A stretch of 64,000 nucleotides of DNA from CAVOJV01 sp963696325 (GCA_963696325.1 CAVOJV010000062.1:20350-84349); one strand, 5' to 3'. Positions 1-9,160 are shown, numbered from the stretch's first letter. Notes: a model not told the origin generated them from the sequence alone. A program made the numbers and translations.

Positions 1-222
1 AATTGTACAATTACAGGAGCGATCCAACCTGCGCTGTGCGCTTGAGTCGGAGGCAAATTACCCGCTTCCAGCCTGGCAATAAAGAGCCTCTGCATGCCAA
101 TCTGCCCCGCCAGCCCCATCCCACTGCCAAGCAACTTGACGGGACTGCGGCTCGGGCAGATGATGCGATGAAGACAGCGCTGTTGAAATTATCATCTTGA
201 TGCGAGGCGTGCGAGGTGACCT

Positions 223-726
223 ATGACCGGACCCAGAAGACGAGCTGACTCCACCCACCAGCCCAGAAGAGATAGCATGTATGAAGAGCGGGTGACCAAT
301 CCTTACCGTGCGCGGGGAAAGTGGCCAGAGCCGACCACCTGCCCCGAGTGCGGTGCGATCTTTCATAACGGGCGATGGCAGTGGGGAGAGGCGGCGCAGG
401 AGGCTGAGCAGCATCCCTGTCCAGCGTGCCAGCGGATTCATGATCGGGTGCCTGCCGGGGAACTGACGCTGGGCGGAGTGTTCTTCACTGACCACCGCCA
501 GGAGATCCTGAACCTCATCCATAATGCCGAGTCAGACGCACGGGCGGAGCATCCTCTCAAACGGATCATGGATATCGAGGAAGGGGAGGATCGCACCGTG
601 ATCACGTTCACGGACGTGCACCTTGTGCACGGGATTGGGGAGGTGTTGCACCACGCATTTCAGGGCGAGCTGGATTCACGCTACACCGAGGAGGATGATC
701 TCTTACGCGTCTCGTGGAGCCGCTAG
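223..726 (+). CDS. BCAM0308-like zinc-ribbon protein
   Basis: A 167-residue soluble protein. It has two Cys pairs, CPEC near residue 41 and CPAC near residue 66, that look like a split zinc ribbon, followed by a mixed alpha/beta C-terminal half. The motif EPTTCPECGAIFHNGRW resembles the small bacterial family called BCAM0308, whose molecular function is unknown. The start at 223 is chosen because GAGGTG lies a few bases upstream; an internal ATG at 277 is the alternative. It stands alone ahead of decayed defence genes, with no obvious operon partner. Confidence 0.6.
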   Translation: MTGPRRRADSTHQPRRDSMYEERVTNPYRARGKWPEPTTCPECGAIFHNGRWQWGEAAQEAEQHPCPACQRIHDRVPAGELTLGGVFFTDHRQEILNLIHNAESDARAEHPLKRIMDIEEGEDRTVITFTDVHLVHGIGEVLHHAFQGELDSRYTEEDDLLRVSWSR

Positions 727-836
727 CGGCGCCCGAGTCAACGGTCGTCATTCCCGTTGGCGGCTTCATGGTCTGCTGCATGACCTGACCGGCAAGGACT
801 GAAATGTGTTTCGCCAAAGTCAGTGTTTGACAGTTA

Positions 837-1247
837 ATGGGACGATCCTTGTCAGACCATCTCTATCACTGGCTCATCCAGTGCGCCCGCACCCGCGCCA
901 TCATCATGGACATCGAGCGCAGTCTGGGCTTCGAGCCTACCGACCGCGAAATCGAGAAACTCGGCTACGACATCGAGAGCCGCATCCCCGGCACCGGCAA
1001 GCCGCGCTTCATCGAGGTGAAGGGGCGCATTTCCGGCGCGCCCACCATTACCGTCACGCGCAACGAGATTCTCTATTCACTCAACAAGCCGGACAACTTC
1101 ATCCTCGCCATCGTCGAATTTACCGGCGAAGACACCCACCAGCCCCACTACCTGCGTCAGCCCTTCCAGCGCGAGCCGGACTTTGGTGTGACCAGCGTGA
1201 CTTACGACTTCGCCGAACTGCTGGCGCGGTCAACGGCGCCGCGATGA
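837..1247 (+). pseudogene. C-terminal stub of DUF3883 helicase
   Basis: From about base 885 the frame reads as a DUF3883 domain: IERSLGFEPTDREIEKLGYD, then a KGR segment, NEILYSLNKP, and the tail REPDFGVTSVTYDF. In known defence modules this domain closes a DEAD/DEAH helicase of about 1000 residues that sits beside a DUF1156 DNA methylase. Only about 120 residues remain, with no helicase motifs upstream. The DUF1156 remnant about 700 bases downstream supports the assignment. The open frame begins at 837 by chance; a functional product is unlikely. Confidence 0.72.
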
Positions 1248-1325
1248 AACCTGATTTCTTGCTGGATGCTGCCGAACGTTTGCATTAAAGTAAGGAAGTA
1301 ATGACTGCATTACAGGAGAAGGAGA

Positions 1326-1556
1326 ATGCTCGCTGTCGCCAAGATCACAGCCAAAGGCCAGACCACTATTCCGCAGGCTGTCCGTGCCGCACTCCATATT
1401 GCTCCGGGCGACCTGATCGCCTGGGAAGTCGGCGCTGACGGGACGGCGACCGTGCGCCGTGTTCAGCCGATGGACATCGAATACCTGCGCGCCGTCGAAG
1501 GCACGCTGAGCGAATGGGCCGGCACCGCCGACGAGGAGGCTTACCGTGAGCTTTGA
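1326..1556 (+). CDS. AbrB/MazE-type antitoxin
   Basis: A 76-residue protein whose first half is a SpoVT-AbrB swapped-hairpin DNA-binding domain (KITAKGQTTIPQAVRAAL, then a GDLIAWEV strand). The acidic C-terminal tail would wrap the partner toxin. GGAGAAGGAGA just before the ATG is a strong ribosome-binding site. It overlaps the downstream toxin gene by 11 bases, the usual antitoxin-first arrangement. By family it should neutralise the toxin and repress its own promoter. The pair lies between remnants of one defence operon, so it probably inserted there or belonged to that module. Confidence 0.85.
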   Translation: MLAVAKITAKGQTTIPQAVRAALHIAPGDLIAWEVGADGTATVRRVQPMDIEYLRAVEGTLSEWAGTADEEAYREL

Positions 1557-1890
1557 TCGCTTTGCGGTCGTGCGCGTGCCATTCCCCTTCACCGACCGCA
1601 ACGCCACCAAAAACCGCCCGGCGCTGGTGCTCTCCGACCTCGTGGCTTTCAACATCCCGGCCGGTCATTCGGTTATGGCGATGATTACCTCGCAGGCCAA
1701 CCCGCCCTGGCCTCTCGACTGCCCGCTCACCGACCTTGCCGCCGCTGGCTTGCCGGCCCCGTCCAAGGTGCGCTTCAAATTGTTCACCCTCGACCACCGT
1801 CTGGTGCGGGGAGCGCTCGGAAAACTCTCGTCTGCCGATATTGAAGTGGTCCGCGTGGGGCTGGCCAAGCTCCTGGACGGCGCACCATGA
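1546..1890 (+). CDS. MazF/PemK-type toxin
   Basis: A 114-residue PemK/MazF-fold protein, normally a ribosome-dependent or free mRNA endoribonuclease. Visible family features are the N-terminal strand ending VRVPFPFTD, the KNRPALVLSD loop (Arg-Pro-Ala), the TSQ segment, and the PSKVRFKLFTLD strand carrying the late conserved residues. Length is normal and the frame is intact. The start lies inside the last codons of the antitoxin, implying translational coupling. The exact RNA target cannot be read from sequence. Confidence 0.83.
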   Translation: MSFDRFAVVRVPFPFTDRNATKNRPALVLSDLVAFNIPAGHSVMAMITSQANPPWPLDCPLTDLAAAGLPAPSKVRFKLFTLDHRLVRGALGKLSSADIEVVRVGLAKLLDGAP

Positions 1891-1956
1891 TTCCGCCGCT
1901 ACCAGCAGTTCTCTCAACGCTGTTGAGACATCGGCCATGCAAGAAAGCTGAACGGG

Positions 1957-2602
1957 GAACGCCATGACCCCAATAAAAAACTCTTCGAAGTCGCCCCGCC
2001 GCTGGGGGCCATCAACAAGGCTCGGCGCGGTAGAAGTCGATCCGCCGCGGCCCATCCTTCCACACTCCATCTCTGGTGGGCGCGCCGTCCCTTAGCGGCG
2101 GCGCGGGCGGTGATTTTCGCGCAGATGGTCGATGACCCCTCGGCACACCCGGACCCGTTTCGGACCGAGAAGGCGCAGGAGAAGGAGCGGCAGCGGCTGT
2201 TCCGCATCATCGAGGACTTGCTGAAGTGGGAGAACACGCCCAACGAGACGGTATTGCAGCAGGCGCGGGACGAAATCTGGCAGCGCTGGCACTACACCTG
2301 CGCCGAAAATGCCGACCATCCGCGCGCCAAGGAACTGTTCGTCCGCTACAAGCTGCCAGGCTTCCCCGATCCCTTCGCCGGCGGCGATGCTGGTCGCCAA
2401 GCTCGGCAGCCAGGCCGAAACCGCCCGCGAACTCTGCTACCGCCTCTACACCTTGTGCGAGCGCAAGAAGCGCGCAACCGAAGCCATGGCGTACAACGGC
2501 CTGGTGCAAAGCTGGCCGGAGATCACCCGGCTGGCGCGCGAGGGCCCGCGGCCGGTCAAGCGGGGCACCGATGACTTGTTCGACGACGGAGGTCAATCAT
2601 GA
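1957..2602 (+). pseudogene. DUF1156 DNA methylase with core deleted
   Basis: The N-terminus of a DUF1156 adenine-type DNA methylase can be read in pieces: KKLFEVAPPLGAINKA, then HPSTLHLWWARRPLAAARAV, then QMVDDPSAHPD and DPFAGG. At about base 2385 the sequence jumps directly to the family's C-terminus, in another frame (CYRLYTLCERKKRATEAMAY through DDLFDDGG). Several hundred codons between them, including the expected DPPY catalytic region, are missing. The start is also out of frame by one base, and there is an in-frame stop if the AREKSIR-like stretch is followed. The gene is dead by at least one deletion and several frameshifts. Confidence 0.8.
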
Positions 2603-2868
2603 GTCTTATTCAGGATGCGCGGGCCCACGCGGTGCCAACCGGCACCCGGTTGATCGTGTTCGGCTCGCAGGCGCCTGGTGACGCACGGGCCGATAGCGAC
2701 ATCGACCTGCTGGTGGTGGAGCCGGACCTGGCACGCGAAAGGAGTAGGTGTGAATCGCGGTTCCGACTGGTACGGTGCAGGCCGGTTGGCGGCTTGCCCG
2801 GCGATACTTCCCTGAGCACCGATAGCAAGCCGCATGACGGGGGGTGTGGTGGCGAGGGTTTATTCTGA
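2599..2868 (+). pseudogene. Truncated MNT-type nucleotidyltransferase
   Basis: The first about 50 residues match the minimal nucleotidyltransferase fold: LIVFGSQAPGDARADSDIDL has the Gly-Ser and Asp-x-Asp metal-binding signature, followed by LLVVEPDLA. After about base 2745 the frame continues in unrelated Cys/Arg-rich sequence, so the protein is cut short. The start overlaps the DUF1156 remnant by four bases (ATGA), showing it was the next gene of the same operon. Such proteins are usually antitoxins paired with HEPN toxins or accessory defence genes; no HEPN partner remains. Confidence 0.65.
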
Positions 2869-3004
2869 TGCCGATCTAGGTGACAATGGCGACGTTCGTG
2901 CTTTTGGTTCCAGATCTTCGGCGCGGGGGTATCACAAGGAAAAGCGGGTATCAAAGCACGTAGTCTGGCATCCAGCCCATTCATAACAAGAGTATAGCCG
3001 CTAT

Positions 3005-3583
<579 letters not shown>

Positions 3584-3667
3584 TCTCTATAGAAGTTAAG
3601 CAGTTGCGGTATCAGCTTGAGCCACCACCCCACTCGATCCCGCCTTCGCAAGGGGGAAACAGCGAAG

Positions 3668-3690
3668 CCCCCTCCTTACGAAGGAGGGGG
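3668..3690. repeat. GC-rich palindromic element
   Basis: Inside the 212-base gap between trpG and trpD there is a perfect 10-base inverted repeat, CCCCCTCCTT / AAGGAGGGGG, with a 3-base loop and the trailing context TTGGGGGGAGG. A cousin with the same pattern occurs at 57612-57638. It looks like a dispersed REP-type repeat and may also attenuate transcription between the two genes. Confidence 0.6.
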
Positions 3691-3795
3691 TTGGGGGGAG
3701 GTTATGGGGTCAACTGCGTAGCCAACCTAGAAGCGCCAGCTTGCACTCAGCCCGTACTTATTCACCGGTAAAGATAGTAAAGGGGGTAATACCCA

Positions 3796-4812
3796 GTGGA
3801 CATGCAAACAGCCATACGTACGGTCATCGAAGGCCGTGATCTCAGTGCCGAAGCGATGACCAGCGTGATGCGTACCATCATGAGCGGCCAGGCGACCCCG
3901 GCGCAGATCGGCGGTTTCCTGGTGGGCTTGCGCATGAAAGGTGAAACGGTAGAGGAGATCGCCGCTGCCGCGGCTGTCATGCGCGAGCTTGCCATCCCGG
4001 TACACGTGCATAGCCCCCACTTGGTGGATACCTGCGGCACCGGTGGGGATGCTGCCGGAACCTTTAATATTTCCACGGCCAGCGCGCTGGTGGCGGCCGC
4101 CGCGGGCGCCAAGGTGGCCAAGCACGGCAACCGTTCCGTGTCCGGCAAGTCCGGCAGCGCCGACGTGCTGGAGGCGGCCGGCGTGAAACTGGATCTGGAC
4201 CCCGAGGCGATCGGCGCTTGTATCGACACGGTGGGGGTAGGCTTCCTGTTCGCGCCCCTGCATCATAGCGCGATGAAGCATGCCATCGGCCCGCGTCGGG
4301 AAATGGGGGTGCGCACGATCTTCAATTTGTTGGGCCCGCTGACCAATCCGGCTGGCGCTCCTAATCAGATCCTGGGGGTCTTCGCGGCTGCCTGGGTGGA
4401 ACCCCTGGCCCAGGTCTTGAAGTGCCTGGGTGCCCGCCACGTCCTGGTGGTGCATTCGGAAGATGGTCTGGATGAAATCAGCATCAACGCGCCCACCCAG
4501 GTGGCGGAACTCAAGGAGGGTGTAGTAAACACCTATACTATCGCCCCGGAAGATTTCGGGCTGACGCGCCAGCCGCTAGATACCCTGCGGGTAGCAAGCG
4601 CCGCGGAAAGTTTAGGGAAGATCCGCGCGGTGCTGGCCGGACAACCGGGTCCGGCACGGGATATCGTCGTTCTCAATGCTGCTGCCGGCATTTACACCGC
4701 GGGCCTCGCGGATAGCCTCCACGACGGTGTGCAAAAGGCCATGGCGGTCATCGACGATCATTCCGCAGCACGGGTCGTGGAGCGGTTGGTGAGCTTCACC
4801 CAGCGGGTGTGA
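3796..4812 (+). CDS. trpD: Anthranilate phosphoribosyltransferase
   Basis: TrpD joins anthranilate to PRPP in tryptophan synthesis. The 338-residue protein has the hallmark DTCGTGGDAAGTFNIST PRPP-binding loop near residue 80, the KHGNRSVSGKSGSADVLEA segment, and the H-H-x-A-M-K-H region with GPRREMGVRTIFNLLGP. The start is GTG at 3796, with an in-frame ATG at 3802 as the alternative. The stop overlaps the first possible trpC start, so trpD and trpC are translationally linked. Confidence 0.95.
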   Translation: MDMQTAIRTVIEGRDLSAEAMTSVMRTIMSGQATPAQIGGFLVGLRMKGETVEEIAAAAAVMRELAIPVHVHSPHLVDTCGTGGDAAGTFNISTASALVAAAAGAKVAKHGNRSVSGKSGSADVLEAAGVKLDLDPEAIGACIDTVGVGFLFAPLHHSAMKHAIGPRREMGVRTIFNLLGPLTNPAGAPNQILGVFAAAWVEPLAQVLKCLGARHVLVVHSEDGLDEISINAPTQVAELKEGVVNTYTIAPEDFGLTRQPLDTLRVASAAESLGKIRAVLAGQPGPARDIVVLNAAAGIYTAGLADSLHDGVQKAMAVIDDHSAARVVERLVSFTQRV

Positions 4813-4817
4813 CAATA

Positions 4818-5630
4818 ATGAGTGATACGCCCGATATCCTGAAGAGGATTCTGCGCCGCAAGGCCGAGGAAATCGTCGAGCGCAGTGCCCATTTGAGTCT
4901 GCGGGAGTTGAGCAGGCGGATCGAGGGAATGCCGCCGCCGCGCGGTTTTCTGGAACGTCTGGAGGACCGCTTGCGGCTCGGGCAGGTTGCGGTGGTCGCC
5001 GAGATTAAGAAGGCATCGCCTAGCAAGGGGCTGCTGCGCGACCCGTTCGTGCCGGCGGCTATCGCCCGCAGCTACGCGGCCTTCGATGCCACCTGCCTGT
5101 CGGTGTTGACCGACCGGGATTTTTTCCAGGGCAGCGAGGCGTATCTCCAGGAGGCCCGGGAAGCCTGTGCGCTGCCAGTGCTGCGCAAGGATTTCACCAT
5201 CGATCCCTATCAAATCTACGAGGCCAGGGTCATCGGCGCCGACTGCATCCTGTTGATTGTCGCCGCCCTGGGCGATGCCATGTTGCGCGACCTGGCGCAA
5301 CTGGCCCTGCACTTGGACATGGATGTGCTGGTAGAGGTCCACGACGAGTTCGAACTGGAGCGCGGCTTGGCGCTGGGGCTACCCTTGATCGGCATCAATA
5401 ACCGTGACTTAAGGACTTTTAAAACCCATCTCGACACCACGCTGCGACTGCTCAGGGATATCCCGGATGACCGCCTCGTGGTCACGGAGAGCGGTCTCCA
5501 TACGCCAGCCGACGTGGCATTGCTGCGCGAGCACGGGGTCCACGCGTTTCTGGTGGGGGAGGCGTTTATGCGGGCGGTGGAGCCGGGTGAGAAACTGGCC
5601 GAATTGTTCGGGACCCATAAACTTTTTTAG
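4818..5630 (+). CDS. trpC: Indole-3-glycerol phosphate synthase
   Basis: TrpC closes the indole ring from CdRP. It is monofunctional here (about 270 residues) and not fused to TrpF. Family motifs seen are VAEIKKASPSKGLLR, LSVLTDRDFFQG, LPVLRKDFTIDPYQI, GINNRDLRTF and VTESGLHTPADV. ATG at 4818 is preferred; a GTG at 4809 overlaps the trpD stop. It ends eight bases before the OsmC-like gene. Confidence 0.95.
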   Translation: MSDTPDILKRILRRKAEEIVERSAHLSLRELSRRIEGMPPPRGFLERLEDRLRLGQVAVVAEIKKASPSKGLLRDPFVPAAIARSYAAFDATCLSVLTDRDFFQGSEAYLQEAREACALPVLRKDFTIDPYQIYEARVIGADCILLIVAALGDAMLRDLAQLALHLDMDVLVEVHDEFELERGLALGLPLIGINNRDLRTFKTHLDTTLRLLRDIPDDRLVVTESGLHTPADVALLREHGVHAFLVGEAFMRAVEPGEKLAELFGTHKLF

Positions 5631-5638
5631 GAGGAGCG

Positions 5639-6073
5639 ATGAAGGCGCGCGTCAAGTGGGTGGAAGACATGACCTATGTGGGGGAGTCCGGCAGCGGTCA
5701 TGCCGTGGTGATGGACGGTCCGCCCGAATTGGGTGGCCATAATTTGGGTGTGCGGCCCATGGAAATGTTGTTATTAGGGATGGGCGGCTGCACTGCGGTT
5801 GACGTTATCCATATTTTGAAGAAGGCCCGTCAGCATGTGGCCGACTGTGTGGTGGAACTGGAAGCGGAGCGGGCCGAGACCGAGCCCAAGGTGTTTACCC
5901 GCATCCAGGTGCATTTCATCGTCACGGGTAGTGGTCTCAGCGACAATCAGGTGCGCCGCGCCGTGACCTTGTCCGCGGAAAAGTATTGCTCGGCGTCCAT
6001 CATGCTCGGCAAGACGGCGGCAATCACCCATACCTACGAAATTCACGAGGCGTCATTGACAAGTTGTAAATAA
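5639..6073 (+). CDS. OsmC/Ohr-family protein
   Basis: A 144-residue OsmC-fold protein of the YhfA-like branch. It has the first redox Cys in MGGCTAVDVIHI and the second in SAEKYCSASIML, the two-cysteine layout used by this family for thiol-dependent peroxide removal, though the physiological substrate of this branch is uncertain. AGGAG lies seven bases upstream of the ATG. In Pseudomonas this gene follows trpC and vfr (crp) and precedes speD; here it follows trpC directly, so the crp-type regulator is absent from its usual place. Confidence 0.88.
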   Translation: MKARVKWVEDMTYVGESGSGHAVVMDGPPELGGHNLGVRPMEMLLLGMGGCTAVDVIHILKKARQHVADCVVELEAERAETEPKVFTRIQVHFIVTGSGLSDNQVRRAVTLSAEKYCSASIMLGKTAAITHTYEIHEASLTSCK

Positions 6074-6183
6074 TCATTCCTAAACTTGACCGACCTGTTA
6101 TACTCGCGCGCTTTTGCACCGGCCATTAGCCAGCGGAATTGGCGGATAGTAGGTCCTTTGTGTTTGCGGGAGGGTTATGCGTA

Positions 6184-7002
6184 GTGAAACTGAAACCATT
6201 GCCCAGGTTGAAGCTGCAGGGATTCAACAATCTTACTAAGACGCTCAGCTTCAATATTTACGACGTCTGCTATGCGGCGACTCCAGAGGAGCAAGACCGC
6301 TACATCGCTTATATAAACGATGCCTACAATGCCGAGCGCTTGACTCAGATCCTGACCAACGTCTCCAACATCATCGGGGCCAATATCCTGAATATCGCCC
6401 ACCAGGATTACGATCCTCAGGGAGCGAGTGTCACCATGTTGATTTCCGAGGAACCGATAGCCTCGGAGCGGCTCTCCAACAGCGAATCTCCCGGTCCCTT
6501 GCCGGATGCCCTGGTCTGCCACTTGGATAAGAGCCACATCACCGTCCATACCTATCCGGAAAGCCATCCCGATAACGGTATCAGCACCTTCCGCGCCGAT
6601 ATCGATGTTTCCACCTGCGGCCGCATTTCACCGCTCAAGGCGCTCAACTACCTGATCCACAGCTTTGAGTCCGATATTGTCACCGTCGATTACCGGGTGC
6701 GCGGTTTCACCCGCGATATCGAGGGCAACAAGCACTTCATCGATCATAAGATCAACTCCATCCAGAACTACATTTCCAACGATACCAGCGAGCGGTATCA
6801 GATGATCGATGTGAATGTCTATCAGGAAAACATCTTCCACACCAAGATGCTGCTCAAGGACTTTGAGCTGAACAACTATCTATTCGGGGTTGACAAGCGC
6901 GACGTTCCGCCCCGCGAACAGGAGATGATCGAGCATCGTCTGCGCCGGGAGATCGCGGAGATCTTCTATGGCAAGAATCTGCGCAAAGGGTTGAAAATAT
7001 AA
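6184..7002 (+). CDS. speD: S-adenosylmethionine decarboxylase proenzyme
   Basis: SpeD makes decarboxylated SAM, the aminopropyl donor for spermidine. The protein matches the long bacterial type (about 265-272 residues) with LQGFNNLTKTLSFNIYDVCY near the start, ILNIAHQDYDPQGASVT, and the self-cleavage site DKSHITVHTYPE, whose Ser becomes the pyruvoyl group. The GTG start at 6184 is chosen because GGAGGG lies about nine bases upstream and homologous N-termini begin here. The open frame itself extends back to 6139. Confidence 0.93.
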   Translation: MKLKPLPRLKLQGFNNLTKTLSFNIYDVCYAATPEEQDRYIAYINDAYNAERLTQILTNVSNIIGANILNIAHQDYDPQGASVTMLISEEPIASERLSNSESPGPLPDALVCHLDKSHITVHTYPESHPDNGISTFRADIDVSTCGRISPLKALNYLIHSFESDIVTVDYRVRGFTRDIEGNKHFIDHKINSIQNYISNDTSERYQMIDVNVYQENIFHTKMLLKDFELNNYLFGVDKRDVPPREQEMIEHRLRREIAEIFYGKNLRKGLKI

Positions 7003-7024
7003 GCTGAGTGGATGGCTTTTCACC

Positions 7025-7669
7025 TTAGATCCAATACGTGGTTTTGGTCATCAGCTTGGCGGCGGCTTGCATCAATAGGCGCGCTGGCAGCGGCAGCCTG
7101 GCGCCTCCCGCCTCCCGCGCCATGGTGGCGTGATGGTCTTCGTCATCTTTCATAGCCTCCAGGATTGCCCGGCTTTTGTGGTCCTGGGATGACATCCGCT
7201 CCAGGTGGGTTTCCAAATGGCGGACCACTTGGTGCTCGGTCTCCGCGAGGAATCCCAGGTTCCAACGGTCTCCCAGCGCGCCGGAGAGCGCGCCGACGGC
7301 AAAAGAGCCCGCATAAAATAGCGGATTAAGCAGGCTGGTATGATCATCCAGTTCCCTTAGCCGCGCCGCGCACCAGTCCAAATGATCGCTTTCCTCCGCC
7401 GCCGCCTGTTCCAGCCGCTCCCGCACGGTTTCATTGCGGGCGGTCAATGCCTGACCCTGATAGAGGGCCTGGGCGCAGATCTCGCCGCAGTGATTGACGC
7501 GCAGCAAGCGTGCGGATTGTTGCTGGTCGGCGGGGAGCAGGGCGGTCTCCTCGGCGTTGCCAGCGGGATTGCAGCGGCCGGTGGTTTGGGGACGGCCGAA
7601 TACGTTACGAATCGCCTGATCCAGATTGATGAGCAGGTTGTCAATGGAACTATAGTCACGTGCTGTCAT
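7025..7669 (-). CDS. coq7: Demethoxyubiquinone hydroxylase Coq7
   Basis: A di-iron hydroxylase that adds the last ring hydroxyl in ubiquinone synthesis. The 214-residue protein carries the ferritin-like ligand motifs RVNHCGEICAQALYQ, EESDHLDWC, the E-x-x-H in AETEHQVVRHLETH, and KDDEDHHATMA. The gene is convergent with speD, with 22 bases between the stop codons. The same neighbourhood (speD next to coq7) occurs in Pseudomonas. Confidence 0.94.
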   Translation of the reverse strand: MTARDYSSIDNLLINLDQAIRNVFGRPQTTGRCNPAGNAEETALLPADQQQSARLLRVNHCGEICAQALYQGQALTARNETVRERLEQAAAEESDHLDWCAARLRELDDHTSLLNPLFYAGSFAVGALSGALGDRWNLGFLAETEHQVVRHLETHLERMSSQDHKSRAILEAMKDDEDHHATMAREAGGARLPLPARLLMQAAAKLMTKTTYWI

Positions 7670-7795
7670 AACGGTGCAGACCGAAACCTTGAGTGATTGT
7701 AAGCAGACTTAAATCTTCCACCGGTTCGTTTCGCGGAGCAAGCGCCCCTTTCGACCGCCGTAGGATAGATTATGAGTGGAAATCTTTCTTCAGAC

Positions 7796-7825
7796 TTGTA
7801 ATACAACAAATGCTTATTGTACGAT
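7796..7825 (+). promoter_or_regulatory. Candidate promoter of rplM-rpsI
   Basis: TTGTAA at 7796-7801 and TACGAT at 7820-7825 are separated by 18 bases and lie about 40 bases before the rplM ATG. This is a plausible but not perfect sigma-70 pair in the only upstream gap. The remaining leader is short. Confidence 0.4.
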
Positions 7826-7865
7826 AACTCTCTTTTAGAAAGCACGGGTCTATGCAGAGTAACTT

Positions 7866-8294
7866 ATGAAAACATTCAGCGCCAAACCGGCTGACATTAA
7901 GCGCGATTGGTACGTGGTCGATGCGACCAACAAGACGCTCGGTCGGTTGTCTTCTGAAATTGCGCGCCGCCTGCGTGGCAAGCATAAGCCCGAATATACC
8001 CCCCATATTGATACTGGCGACTATATTGTCGTGGTCAACGCTGAAAAGATTCGGGCGACTGGCAGCAAACGGACCGACAAGGTCTACTATAAGCACACTG
8101 GCTATATTGGCAACATGAAGTCGATCACGCTGGAGAGGCTTTTGCAAAAAGCCCCTGAGCGTGTCATTGAGACGGCAGTGAAAGGTATGTTGCCAAAGAA
8201 CTCACTGGGGCGCGACATGTATCGCAAGCTCAAGGTGTTTGCGGGTCCTGAGCACAATCACAGCGCTCAGCAGCCGAAACCTTTGGACCTATAG
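7866..8294 (+). CDS. rplM: 50S ribosomal protein L13
   Basis: L13 is an early-assembling protein of the large ribosomal subunit. The 142-residue sequence has the expected KRDWYVVDATNKTLGRLSSE start, RGKHKPEYTPHIDTGDYIVV, and the MLPKNSLGRDMYRKLKVFAG signature. It heads the standard two-gene operon with rpsI, 40 bases downstream. Confidence 0.98.
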   Translation: MKTFSAKPADIKRDWYVVDATNKTLGRLSSEIARRLRGKHKPEYTPHIDTGDYIVVVNAEKIRATGSKRTDKVYYKHTGYIGNMKSITLERLLQKAPERVIETAVKGMLPKNSLGRDMYRKLKVFAGPEHNHSAQQPKPLDL

Positions 8295-8334
8295 TGCGAC
8301 TTGGCTTGGTTGTGGATCAGCACGGATAATTTAA

Positions 8335-8727
8335 ATGGTAGAAAATCAATATTATGGTACCGGTCGGCGTAAGACTTCCACGGCACGGGTATTCTTGCGA
8401 TCGGGTTCAGGCAATATCACTGTAAACGGCCAGGCCTTGGATCAATACTTTGGCCGCCAGACCTCCTGCATGGTGGTACGGCAGGCCTTGCAAGCGGTCG
8501 ACATGTCCGAAAAGTTCGATATGTATGTCACGGTGAGCGGAGGCGGCATCACGGGTCAAGCCGGTGCTATCCGCCACGGCATAACGCGCGCCCTGATGGT
8601 CTATGACGAGGGCCTGCGGGTTCCGTTACGCAAGGCGGGTTTCGTTACTCGCGACGCCCGCGCTGTCGAGCGTAAGAAAGTTGGCTTGCGCAAGGCCCGC
8701 CGCGCGAAACAGTTCTCCAAACGCTAA
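8335..8727 (+). CDS. rpsI: 30S ribosomal protein S9
   Basis: S9 sits in the head of the small subunit, with its C-terminal Lys/Arg tail reaching the P-site tRNA. The 130-residue sequence shows YGTGRRKTSTARVFLRSGSG, the GGGITGQAGAIRHGITRAL motif, and the terminal RRAKQFSKR. It ends nine bases before a tRNA gene, so the tRNA may be co-transcribed. Confidence 0.98.
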   Translation: MVENQYYGTGRRKTSTARVFLRSGSGNITVNGQALDQYFGRQTSCMVVRQALQAVDMSEKFDMYVTVSGGGITGQAGAIRHGITRALMVYDEGLRVPLRKAGFVTRDARAVERKKVGLRKARRAKQFSKR

Positions 8728-8736
8728 ACCCTTTAG

Positions 8737-8810
8737 TGGGGGATCGTCTAGCGGCAGGACTACGGACTCTGACTCCGTCAACCTAGGTTCGAATCCTAGT
8801 CCCCCAGCCA
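8737..8810 (+). tRNA. tRNA-Gln (anticodon CTG)
   Basis: A 74-base cloverleaf with the acceptor stem TGGGGGA pairing perfectly with TCCCCCA, the anticodon stem ACGGA/TCCGT around the loop CTCTGAC (anticodon CTG), the T-arm GGTTCGAATCC, and an encoded GCCA end. The U1-A72 first pair is typical of bacterial tRNA-Gln. Confidence 0.95.
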
Positions 8811-8815
8811 GGTAC

Positions 8816-8846
8816 GCCCGCCTGCGAAATGCCGGCGGGCTTTTTA
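8816..8846 (+). terminator. Terminator after rplM-rpsI-tRNA
   Basis: GCCCGCC at 8816-8822 pairs with GGCGGGC at 8834-8840 and is followed by TTTTTA, a classical rho-independent terminator six bases after the tRNA end. Confidence 0.88.
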
Positions 8847-9160
8847 TTGCCCAAGGGCGGCGGGGCTGTCCATAAAGATACAAATTAGGCAAAATCAGGT
8901 TGTTGATTTGTTAATTTGCTACAGTAACTTTGTTGTTAGTATAATAATAATGTTTGTGCGGTTCTTGTGATCATGGTTTCTACGACAGTCATACTTAACC
9001 GGGTAACTTTTTGTTGTATCGATGCGACGAAATTAAGAATTTGTATTTTTTTTGAAAAAAGTAGTTGCATTTCTGCTTCCAGGTGCGTATAAATTTACAC
9101 AACGAAGTTCAAAAGTCACTTTGTTGTGTGTTAGCAACACAAACCTCAGGAGTTTACGTT
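8847..9160. other. AT-rich porin leader, no gene
   Basis: About 310 bases between the terminator and the first porin. It is much richer in A and T than its neighbours, with T-runs and stretches such as TAGTATAATAATAATG that could hold promoters or OmpR-type regulator sites. No ORF with codon-like behaviour is seen. An upstream extension of the porin frame to 9065 looks like untranslated leader. Confidence 0.5.

Noticed and set aside
3..200. 65-codon frame at the left edge
   Set aside because: No ribosome-binding site, no family and atypical composition; not supported as a gene.
9065..9160. Upstream extension of porin 1
   Set aside because: The signal peptide begins at 9161 with a proper Shine-Dalgarno; the extension has no secretion character.
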